From Balneolaceae bacterium (lineage in GTDB: Bacteria > Bacteroidota > Rhodothermia > Balneolales > Balneolaceae), in assembly GCA_007123785.1 (NCBI GenBank), contig SLGL01000060.1:1-6964 (forward strand): a stretch of DNA of 6,964 nucleotides, written 5' to 3'. Each line of letters opens with the position of its first letter. The stretch's first letter is position 1. The position numbers were made by a program, and so were the translations under genes. The notes under the pieces were generated by a model. It saw only the letters and a program-made list of their open reading frames with translations, searched no databases and had not been told where the DNA came from. Below are positions 1 to 6,056 of the stretch, in pieces.

Positions 1-2
1 AC

Positions 3-275
3 AGGCTTATATCTAAACTGGAGGGCGTCAAAGGGACAGAACAAATTGTCGAAGTGTTAAAGTCAGCGAGGGATAGTCTAAAAGAAATAGACAGATCAAA
101 TTCGGGTAACTCTGTTGACAAATATCTGCCGCTTTCCGAAAATATTTTATTGCCTTTGCCGGATCTCCACTTTGGTGAAATGTATTTCCAACACTCTTAT
201 AACTATTGCCCACATCCGGATGTGATTCTCCAAGCAAATTCAGTCTCATATACAAAGCCTGCTTATGCATACTGA
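3..275 (+). pseudogene. Partial plus-strand reading frame entering from the left edge, unidentified
   Basis: An open frame enters from the window edge with no start visible. Its first 30 or so codons (bases 3-98) read like a real protein: a charged amphipathic segment rich in Lys, Glu, Val and Ile, including SKLEGVKGTEQIVEVLKSAR and then DSLKEIDRS. From about base 100 the frame continues to a stop at 273-275, but there it is simply the antisense of the TPR-coding part of the kinase gene and loses this character (Tyr-, Pro- and His-rich). I read it as the remnant of a gene on the left whose 3' end has been replaced by kinase DNA. Only about 32 residues are informative, so I cannot name a family. 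It could also be a chance antisense frame. Confidence 0.35.
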
Positions 276-2085
276 AAGCGGCTTCAAAATCACGACGCAC
301 ACCTCTGATATTTGCTGTGCGGTATAGACTGTTTGCAAATTGAACAGATTTGTGATCTGAAAAACTATTAAAAATGTCCAGTGCTTTTTCGAAGTAGTAG
401 TCTGATTCCCGATAATTTCCTTTGTGATGCATAGCTGCTCCCAAAAGATAGTAACTATCAGCTTGTTCAATCTCATCCGGCTGTCCCATATCATTTTTTA
501 TATCCATTGACTGCCGCAATAATGGATAAGCCCGTTCATATTCTCCCAATTGATAGTAAACTTTTCCAACAACACTGAACATCTGTGCCTGAATTTCCGG
601 TTGGTTATCCAGTGTTTCAGCTTGTTCAATACCCCGTTCGAGAAGAACACGTGCTGTAACGGTATCCCCCATTGCTTCAGCGGGATCATTTGCCTCAAAC
701 ATCCCCATCATAAAATGAATGAGTTGTTCCGATTTAGCAGCCTCTTCATTCGCATAATGCAGAGCCTCACGTGTTTGTTGAGAATGCCAGGTTACAGTGC
801 TTGTATATAATATCAGCATTAACAAAACAGCAGCCGCAACTGAGACACCAGCTTTATGGCGGCTTATGAATTTTTTAGACCGATATCCCCAAGAATCAGA
901 ATAAGCGGAAACCGGACGGTCGGCAAGATAATTTTTGATATCTTTTGCAAATTGTTCAGCCGAATTATATCGTCGGTCCGGCTCTTTTCGTAGTGCCATC
1001 AGAATTACTGTATCAAGATCTCCCCGAAGTTTTCTTTTTTGTTTTCCCGAAGTCAAACGACGCAATCTAATCCTGCCCTGAATAATTTTATCATTTACTG
1101 ATGCGGATGACTCCATTTTAGAAATAATTGAACTGGGACGGGTTGGATGATCTTCACAAATTACCTGTTCAATTTCACTGGGAGTTTTGCCAGAGACATC
1201 ATAAGGCTGGTAACCCGTAAGAAGTTCGTACAATACCACCCCAAGCTGATAAACATCCGAAACGGTAGAAACAGTTTCACCACGGATTTGCTCTGGACTT
1301 GCATAGGCAGGTGTAAGTGGTAACAGCCCAGTCTGAGTTAAAAGAATATCATTCTGTATGTAATCATCTGAATTCAGGGCTTTGGCAATACCAAAATCGA
1401 GCAGCTTGATGGTCCCATTCTTTTTAACCGTAATATTGGTTGGTTTTATATCCCTGTGAACAATAAGTTTTTGATGTGCATACTGTACCGCTTTACAAAC
1501 ATCTAAAAAAAGTTCTAAACGGTCATCAAGTGAAAGCTTATGCTCATCGCAATATTCATTGATAGGTTTTCCTTCCACATATTCCATCACAAACCATGGT
1601 TGCCCTTCATCTGTAACTCCGCCGTCGAACAAACGGGCAATATTCTCGTGGTTAAGTGATGCCAAAATTTGCCGTTCATAAATAAACCGCTGTACCTGTT
1701 CATTAGAATGAAGGCCAGTTCTCAATAGTTTTAAAGCTACTCGCTGGTTAAAATTTCCATCAGCCCGTTCAGCCAGATAAACACTACCCATTCCGCCGTG
1801 ACCAACAGAGTCAATAATTTTATAGGGCCCAATTTGTTTACCATTTTTTCTATCCGTATCAAATTCGCCAAGAGCTGATTTTTTGATCTCTTCAAATGGC
1901 TGGTCGAGCAGACTGGCTGTTTCATACGCTTCAAGAAGTGTTTCTGCTTCTTTAATAATGGTTTTATCACCATCAGCAGCCCGGATGATATACTCCTTAC
2001 GTTCGTCATCCTTAAGCAGAAGTGCTTCTGAAAATATCTTTTTCAGTTTTTTCCACTGCTTGGTTTCCATGGAATCAATCTTCAT
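28..2085 (-). CDS. Transmembrane Ser/Thr protein kinase with TPR tail, C-terminus probably truncated
   Basis: A Hanks-type (PknB-like) kinase that phosphorylates protein Ser/Thr residues at the inner membrane. Residues 1-80 form the helical leader common in this family. The catalytic domain (about 86-390) is complete: glycine loop GHGGMG (95-100), Lys119, helix-C Glu137, HRDIKPTN (210-217, Asp212, Asn217), DFG (230-232) and SPE (263-265), with Thr250 and Thr252 in the activation segment. A basic stretch precedes one transmembrane helix (about 412-432), so the kinase faces the cytoplasm and the tail the periplasm. The tail has four TPR-like units (about 501-530, 543-572, 582-613, 624-656). From residue 662 the sequence turns Leu/Phe-rich and no longer fits TPRs; relatives I know of are usually longer, with more TPRs. 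It follows the sigma gene with an 11-base overlap, implying coupled translation. Met6 is an alternative start; neither has a clear Shine-Dalgarno. Confidence 0.93.
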   Translation of the reverse strand: MKIDSMETKQWKKLKKIFSEALLLKDDERKEYIIRAADGDKTIIKEAETLLEAYETASLLDQPFEEIKKSALGEFDTDRKNGKQIGPYKIIDSVGHGGMGSVYLAERADGNFNQRVALKLLRTGLHSNEQVQRFIYERQILASLNHENIARLFDGGVTDEGQPWFVMEYVEGKPINEYCDEHKLSLDDRLELFLDVCKAVQYAHQKLIVHRDIKPTNITVKKNGTIKLLDFGIAKALNSDDYIQNDILLTQTGLLPLTPAYASPEQIRGETVSTVSDVYQLGVVLYELLTGYQPYDVSGKTPSEIEQVICEDHPTRPSSIISKMESSASVNDKIIQGRIRLRRLTSGKQKRKLRGDLDTVILMALRKEPDRRYNSAEQFAKDIKNYLADRPVSAYSDSWGYRSKKFISRHKAGVSVAAAVLLMLILYTSTVTWHSQQTREALHYANEEAAKSEQLIHFMMGMFEANDPAEAMGDTVTARVLLERGIEQAETLDNQPEIQAQMFSVVGKVYYQLGEYERAYPLLRQSMDIKNDMGQPDEIEQADSYYLLGAAMHHKGNYRESDYYFEKALDIFNSFSDHKSVQFANSLYRTANIRGVRRDFEAAFSMHKQALYMRLNLLGESHPDVGNSYKSVGNTFHQSGDPAKAIKYFRKAADICQQSYPNLICLFLLDYPSLTLTLRQFVLSL
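96..104. other. Probable rearrangement junction
   Basis: Around here the minus-strand TPR pattern of the kinase ends (the last family-like residues are QQSYP, at 103-117) and the protein-like plus-strand frame from the left edge also ends. Neither other minus-strand frame resumes a TPR pattern: one stops at once with TGA and the other reads Ser/Thr/Leu-rich sequence. A simple frameshift therefore does not explain the break. I see no target-site duplication or terminal repeat. A deletion, inversion or assembly chimera would all fit. Confidence 0.4.
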
Positions 2086-2647
2086 TATGGCTCAAAGAAA
2101 GCTCCCGGTTCAGCCATGCTTTTGCCATTTTCCAGTCCCGGCTGACGGTAGGTGTGGAAATATCCAGCGTTTTAGCTGTTTCATCAATAGTAAGGCCTCC
2201 AAAAAATCTGCACACAACCACACGCACCTGCCTTTTATCAAGTTTTTCAAGCTTTTCAAGGGCGTGATGGATAGAAAGAATGTCGTGTAATTTAACATCG
2301 GTAATTGCATCTGTTTCACCAAGAGAGACACGTTTTCTATTCCCGCCTCTTTTTTGAGCTTGTTGTTTCACGGCATAATCCACCAGAATATTTCTCATGA
2401 TTTGAGATGCTATCCCAAAGAAATGATAGCGATTTTGCCAATCGATATGGTCAAAATCAATCAGTTTCAGGTACGCTTCATGAACCAATTCAGTTGAACT
2501 CAATGTGTGATCTGATCTCTCCCCTACCAACCTGATTTGAGCCATTCGCTTCAATTCATCATAAACGAGAGGTATGAGTTGATTCAGTGCTCTACTGTCA
2601 CCGGAAGTATGAGCCTGAAGAAGCTTTGTGATTTTATCCGTTTCCAT
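2075..2647 (-). CDS. ECF-like RNA polymerase sigma factor of the kinase-associated type
   Basis: A 190-residue alternative sigma factor that directs RNA polymerase to its own promoter set. Region 2 covers about 19-95, with the signature STELVHEAYLKL (51-62) followed by an aromatic RYHFFGIASQIMRNILVDY core (73-91) for core binding and -10 recognition. A basic linker (about 94-106) joins it to region 4 (about 126-185), whose helix-turn-helix LTIDETAKTLDISTPTVSRD (152-171) should read the -35 element. This matches the TIGR02999 / sigma-70 ECF-like (PF07638) group, often found beside Ser/Thr kinases. The usual acidic DAED-like motif of region 2.2 is replaced by Ser50-Ser51-Thr52-Glu53. No anti-sigma gene is visible; the overlapping kinase is the likely regulator. 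The start is fixed by a good Shine-Dalgarno (GAGGT) five bases upstream of the ATG. Confidence 0.94.
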   Translation of the reverse strand: METDKITKLLQAHTSGDSRALNQLIPLVYDELKRMAQIRLVGERSDHTLSSTELVHEAYLKLIDFDHIDWQNRYHFFGIASQIMRNILVDYAVKQQAQKRGGNRKRVSLGETDAITDVKLHDILSIHHALEKLEKLDKRQVRVVVCRFFGGLTIDETAKTLDISTPTVSRDWKMAKAWLNRELSLSHNED

Positions 2648-2652
2648 TTCTG

Positions 2653-2657
2653 ACCTC
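2653..2657 (-). promoter_or_regulatory. Ribosome binding site of the sigma factor gene
   Basis: On the minus strand GAGGT lies five bases before the ATG at 2645-2647. This decides the start of the sigma gene and is stronger than anything seen before the kinase, consistent with the kinase being translated by coupling. Confidence 0.65.
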
Positions 2658-2782
2658 AGTTGCTTAAAAAACCCTCTCTTAAATAAATTGTTTCTTGTAC
2701 ATGATAAGAAAAGCCTTCTTTTTTGGCTATATATAATAACAAGAGGATAACATACCCTTGCTTCAAAACATCATCATTACAC

Positions 2783-2811
2783 AACATAATATCCATATAT
2801 CATTCTGTCAA
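2783..2811 (-). promoter_or_regulatory. Candidate promoter for the sigma/kinase operon
   Basis: On the minus strand a perfect TTGACA (2806-2811) is separated by 17 bases from TATGTT (2783-2788). Read by Bacteroidota rules, the TTTG ending at the -33 position lies 20 bases from TATGTTG, a near match to TAnnTTTG. Transcription would begin near 2775 and leave an untranslated leader of roughly 130 bases. The region is AT-rich, so a chance match is possible. This looks like a housekeeping promoter; I cannot recognise a target promoter for the ECF factor itself. Confidence 0.35.
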
Positions 2812-2906
2812 AAAATGATTGCAAATAAACTCTATCTAAAATAAGAAAATCAAAAAAACCTATGATTTACCAATTTTTTTTATCAAATGTTATTGGCCCT
2901 TTTAGA

Positions 2907-4457
2907 ATGACAATAAGAATTTTTGCTGGTATCACTCTGTGCATTGGAATGGTTTTGTCTGGATGTGATGGCCATGATACTCATACCGGAGATCACGAAC
3001 TTGAACACGAACACGGTGTGGTTGAGTTTTCTATTTCTTGTAATGAGGAAGCTCAGGAGGAGTTTCTGTTAGGACTTGCGCATCTCCACCACATGATGTA
3101 CAGCCAGGCGCGACCCCATTTTGAGGCCTCTGTACAGGCCGACAAAAACTGCGCTATGGCACACTGGGGAATCGCCAAAACAGCCTTTCAGCCGTTGTGG
3201 GCTCCATCAAGTGATGAAGATATGGAGAGAGGTAAAGAAGCATCTGAACGGGCACTTGAAATCGGCGCACCCACAGAGAAAGAGCAGGAATTTATTGAGG
3301 TTGTAAATGTATTTTTTTCCGATTCTGATACTCCTGTAACTGACAGGGCCAGCGATTTTGAAGCCCGAATATTTACGTGGATGGAAGCATCCAGGGAACT
3401 CTATGAAACCTATTCTGACGATGTAGATGCAGCAGCATTCTACGCCCTGTCTGAAGTAGCCTATGCGATGACTCAATTTTCACCACATCAGGAAAGAGAT
3501 TTTACCCGTGAAAGACGCGCAGGTGAATTGATGGAGCAATTTCTTGAAGATTATCCCGAACATCCCGGCCTCTTCCATTATTTGATACATGCTTACGACA
3601 ATTCTGAACTTGCACACAAAGCAGATGAAGTGGCCCGTCAATACGATCAACTTGCACCTGATACTCCTCACGCTCTGCATATGCCAACCCATATTTTTGT
3701 ACGCCTTGGCCTTTGGGAAGATACTGCCGAATGGAATGAACGCTCCGCTGAAGCGGCTCTTCGAAATCCCTTTAACGGTTTAACATCTCTTCATTATCCA
3801 CACGCTCTCGATTATGTGATGTATGCCTATCTCCAGCTTGAAGAGTACGAAAAAGCAAGTGAAACGCTTGATAGAGTTCTCGCAATTGAGGAAGGACAAC
3901 CACACTTTGGCACAGCCTATGGAATTGCCGCACCACAGGCACGATATTTTCTGGAACAGCAAATGTGGGAAGAAGCAGCTCAGCTTGAACCCAATTATCC
4001 CGAAGCAATAGAGTGGGAGAATTATCCAGGAGCAACCGCTCTTTTCAATTACGCAAGAGGACTTGGAGCGGCACGTTCCGGCAACCTTGATCAGGCAAGG
4101 TACGAACGTGATAAAATTACCGAAGCCGTTGAAGTCATGCGCGATGCAGGAAATGTGTACTGGTCATATATGACCGAAGCACTTGGCAAAGCAATTTATG
4201 CATGGGTACTTTATGAAGAAGGTGAAACAGAAACAGCCATCACCTTAATGGATGAAGCTGCAGAACTGGAAGAATCGATGGATAAACATCCAATCACACC
4301 TGGTGAAGTATTTCCTGTAAGAGAGCTCCATGCAGAAATACTGCTTCTTGAAGGTCAAATGGAAGAAGCTCGCATTGCTTTTGAAAAATCTCTTGAACGA
4401 ACTCCAAATCGCCGAAATGCCCAGAATGGTATGGAAGAGGCAATTGCAGTAAATTAA
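2907..4457 (+). CDS. TPR-repeat lipoprotein with histidine-rich N-terminus
   Basis: An exported, lipid-anchored protein of unknown function. From ATG 2907 it is 516 residues and starts with a textbook lipoprotein signal: Thr-Ile-Arg, a hydrophobic core and LSGC, with lipidated Cys20. In-frame ATG 2862 adds 15 residues and has an A-rich leader, so it remains possible. After the cysteine comes a His/Asp/Glu tract (Cys20-Gly37: five His, six acidic residues). The rest is helical with degenerate TPRs, including AMAHWGIAKT, typical of an uncharacterised TPR family in Bacteroidota and Acidobacteria (recalled, not searched). Helices carry HYLIH, HALHMPTH and HYPH clusters (about 224-228, 255-262, 296-299). 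The C-terminal pair around 434-450 and 485-500 is also TPR-like. It is divergent from the sigma gene, with the methyltransferase 30 bases downstream in a probable operon. A periplasmic or outer-membrane scaffold or metal-binding role is inference. Confidence 0.88.
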   Translation: MTIRIFAGITLCIGMVLSGCDGHDTHTGDHELEHEHGVVEFSISCNEEAQEEFLLGLAHLHHMMYSQARPHFEASVQADKNCAMAHWGIAKTAFQPLWAPSSDEDMERGKEASERALEIGAPTEKEQEFIEVVNVFFSDSDTPVTDRASDFEARIFTWMEASRELYETYSDDVDAAAFYALSEVAYAMTQFSPHQERDFTRERRAGELMEQFLEDYPEHPGLFHYLIHAYDNSELAHKADEVARQYDQLAPDTPHALHMPTHIFVRLGLWEDTAEWNERSAEAALRNPFNGLTSLHYPHALDYVMYAYLQLEEYEKASETLDRVLAIEEGQPHFGTAYGIAAPQARYFLEQQMWEEAAQLEPNYPEAIEWENYPGATALFNYARGLGAARSGNLDQARYERDKITEAVEVMRDAGNVYWSYMTEALGKAIYAWVLYEEGETETAITLMDEAAELEESMDKHPITPGEVFPVRELHAEILLLEGQMEEARIAFEKSLERTPNRRNAQNGMEEAIAVN

Positions 4458-4487
4458 CTGAATAATTATTTATGTACATTGGCTTCA

Positions 4488-5141
4488 ATGAAAGATCTCA
4501 AATTTATTGCCCGGCAATTGAGAAAACCCTCCGGTGATTTTGCCGGCACGATCGCCGAAAAGATGGTCGCAGCCAATCTTCCGCTTTATGAACTAATGTT
4601 TCATAACATAACATTCAGGGATTACGATTCCATCCTTGAAATCGGTTTTGGAAGTGGTGCCCATTTTTCTGATCTGCTGAACATGGCATATGACCTGGAA
4701 ATTTGCGGTATTGATTATTCACCGGAGATGACAGAACTGGCCAAAAGTATTAATAAGGTTGGCCTTAAGACAGGCCGCCTTAAACTGCACACCGGCAACA
4801 GCAGCTGTCTCCCGTTTCAAGACGGCTCATTCAATACCGTGTTCTGCAACATGGTGGTCTATTTCTGGGATGATCCGTCTGAGCACCTTGGTGAAATTTT
4901 GAGGGTACTTAAGCCCGGAGGAATATTCTATACCGGTATGCGAGCCCGCGAAAGTATGCTGCAATTTCCTTTCACAAAGTTTGGGTTTAATCTGTACAGC
5001 ACAGACGAGTGGTGTGCGGTGTTGCAATCACACGGGTTTAACGTAGTGGGAGACTTTAGAAAAAAAGACCCTGTATTTGATGATGACGGGGACAGAGTTC
5101 AGCTTGAATCAGTATGTATTGCGGCACAAAAGCAGGGATGA
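4488..5141 (+). CDS. Class I SAM-dependent methyltransferase
   Basis: A 217-residue cytoplasmic enzyme that transfers a methyl group from S-adenosylmethionine to an unknown acceptor. The Rossmann fold is clear: motif I ILEIGFGSGAHF (49-60) binds SAM, CGIDYSPEM (73-81) ends strand 2 with the ribose-binding acidic residue Asp76, SSCLPFQDGSFNTVFCNMVVYF (105-126) covers the adenine contact and motif II, and LKPGGIFYTG (141-150) is motif III. This is the Methyltransf_11/25 pattern. The N-terminal RQLRKPSG segment (9-16) is a substrate-side cap common in small Bacteroidota methyltransferases. I chose ATG 4488; an in-frame TTG lies three codons upstream at 4479. No strong Shine-Dalgarno is visible. 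It lies 30 bases after the TPR lipoprotein, so the two are probably co-transcribed, but the neighbour does not reveal the substrate. Confidence 0.92.
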   Translation: MKDLKFIARQLRKPSGDFAGTIAEKMVAANLPLYELMFHNITFRDYDSILEIGFGSGAHFSDLLNMAYDLEICGIDYSPEMTELAKSINKVGLKTGRLKLHTGNSSCLPFQDGSFNTVFCNMVVYFWDDPSEHLGEILRVLKPGGIFYTGMRARESMLQFPFTKFGFNLYSTDEWCAVLQSHGFNVVGDFRKKDPVFDDDGDRVQLESVCIAAQKQG

Positions 5142-5232
5142 TAGAGACCAGGGATGTTTTGGGCTTTATGTAGTGTGTGGATTATTCAATTACATTTTTT
5201 TTATTATTCACTACAACTTTAAGCTAAAAACC

Positions 5233-5237
5233 AGGTG
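5233..5237 (+). promoter_or_regulatory. Ribosome binding site of the BIG2-like lipoprotein gene
   Basis: AGGTG sits six bases before ATG 5244. It overlaps the in-frame GTG at 5235, which argues that GTG is part of the ribosome binding site and not the start. Confidence 0.55.
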
Positions 5238-5243
5238 TTAAAT

Positions 5244-5795
5244 ATGATTTTTGATAAAATTCAATTAATTAAGATTCCCTCAATTATCTTTATTGTCATA
5301 ATCTGTTTTTGGCTATTCAATAGCTGCTCAGACGATGATCCTGCCGGGCCTCAAAACCCGGAAATTGTGGATATTTCCATCTCGCCCGATAATGCAACAA
5401 TTGCTGTCGGTGAACAACTGGACTTCTCTGTCGTTGCTCTCACCGCTACAGGTGATACGATTGATACTGCCGATCTGGATATTGAATGGCAGTGGTGGTC
5501 TACCGACACCTACATTTTCACAGTGGAACCCGGTGGTTTGGCAACCGGACAAAATCCAGGAGATGCTTACTGCATGGTGGAAGCTAACATTAATATTACC
5601 CATCATGCTACTGAAATTCCTGATAAACTGATTGTTGAAACCGGATTATTAACGGATGGTCAAAACCGACACCAAGCCAAAAACCTTTCCTTGTCTGCCG
5701 AAGAGAGAGATTTTACTGTGGAAATTGAAAACATATCAACGAAAAATATGCTTCGGTTCACGGGCAGGGACTCTGCATTTGTTATGGTTTTTTAG
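5244..5795 (+). CDS. Small surface lipoprotein with one bacterial Ig-like (BIG2) domain
   Basis: A 183-residue exported protein of unknown function. The N-terminus has two Lys residues, a long hydrophobic core (about 11-26) and a relaxed lipobox LFNSC with lipidated Cys28. The following SDDD resembles the acidic export signal that sends Bacteroidota lipoproteins to the cell surface (family knowledge; use here is inferred). Residues about 41-112 follow the BIG2 pattern: IVDISISPDNATIAVGEQLDF, then a Trp-rich EWQWWSTD strand, FTVEPGGLATGQNPGDAYC and its closing strand. The last 60 residues, with DFTVEIENISTKNMLRFTGR, look like another beta segment that I cannot name. No catalytic motif is visible, so an adhesive or structural role is more likely. 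It stands alone between the methyltransferase (102 bases upstream) and a convergent stress protein gene. Confidence 0.8.
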   Translation: MIFDKIQLIKIPSIIFIVIICFWLFNSCSDDDPAGPQNPEIVDISISPDNATIAVGEQLDFSVVALTATGDTIDTADLDIEWQWWSTDTYIFTVEPGGLATGQNPGDAYCMVEANINITHHATEIPDKLIVETGLLTDGQNRHQAKNLSLSAEERDFTVEIENISTKNMLRFTGRDSAFVMVF

Positions 5796-5869
5796 CCCCG
5801 AAATTTCAATAATAGATTTTTCCTCAGCAAAGCACTGTTTGTGCCGTGTCAATACTATACTTTCGGTTG

Positions 5870-5938
5870 AAACCTGTCGGGTTTGATAGCTTAAAATCTT
5901 GTTTTATGGGATCGAATTGTTCAAAACCCGACAGGTTT
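5870..5938. repeat. Perfect 15-base inverted repeat with nested hairpin in a convergent intergenic region
   Basis: AAACCTGTCGGGTTT (5870-5884) is matched by its exact reverse complement at 5924-5938, with a 39-base loop. A one-base bulge at 5923 allows two further pairs (5885-5886 with 5921-5922). Inside the loop TAAAA (5892-5896) can pair with TTTTA (5902-5906). Each arm can also fold on itself (AAACC with GGTTT). It sits between two genes transcribed towards each other, where transcripts must end. However, there is no T-run after either arm and the loop is long, so it is not a classic intrinsic terminator. A dispersed intergenic palindrome (REP-like) is the other reading. Confidence 0.7.
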
Positions 5939-5964
5939 AGGTTGACATCACAATAGCCCGGATT

Positions 5965-5985
5965 TCGCTTCACGTTAATCGCTTC
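5965..5985. repeat. Short direct repeat TCGCTTC in the intergenic region
   Basis: TCGCTTC occurs at 5965-5971 and again at 5979-5985, 14 bases apart, within a stretch (about 5955-5990) more GC-rich than its surroundings. It lies just beyond the inverted repeat and may be part of the same dispersed element. The remaining bases of the 5796-6056 gap show no other clear signal. Confidence 0.3.
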
Positions 5986-6056
5986 GCTCTCAGTAATTAT
6001 TCTAAACGAAGTGTACTTTTTCAGTTTTAACACATCGTAAGATTACCGAATGGTAT

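Noticed and set aside
28..102. A simple frameshift as the cause of the abrupt kinase C-terminus
   Set aside because: Neither alternative minus-strand frame continues a TPR pattern: one stops immediately and the other has no TPR consensus spacing.
1883..2290. A 135-codon plus-strand open frame
   Set aside because: It is antisense to the end of the sigma gene and the start of the kinase, both strongly supported. Its Ser-rich content is what the opposite strand of such genes gives.
2862..2906. Longer start for the TPR lipoprotein
   Set aside because: The ATG at 2907 gives a compact 19-residue signal peptide before the lipidated cysteine, whereas the longer form adds a hydrophobic stretch that is unusual before a lipoprotein signal. 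The A-rich leader before 2862 keeps it possible.
4479..4487. TTG as start of the methyltransferase
   Set aside because: It adds only three residues, has no Shine-Dalgarno, and an ATG follows directly at 4488.
5235..5243. GTG as start of the BIG2-like lipoprotein
   Set aside because: The GTG is part of the AGGTG ribosome binding site well placed for the ATG at 5244.
5870..5938. Classic intrinsic terminator
   Set aside because: The loop is 39 bases and no T-run follows either arm on its own strand, so I list it as an inverted repeat only.
5824..6033. A 69-codon minus-strand open frame between the lipoprotein and the stress protein
   Set aside because: It reads straight through both arms of the inverted repeat and the short direct repeat, has no ribosome binding site and no family character. 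It is more likely a translated intergenic repeat.
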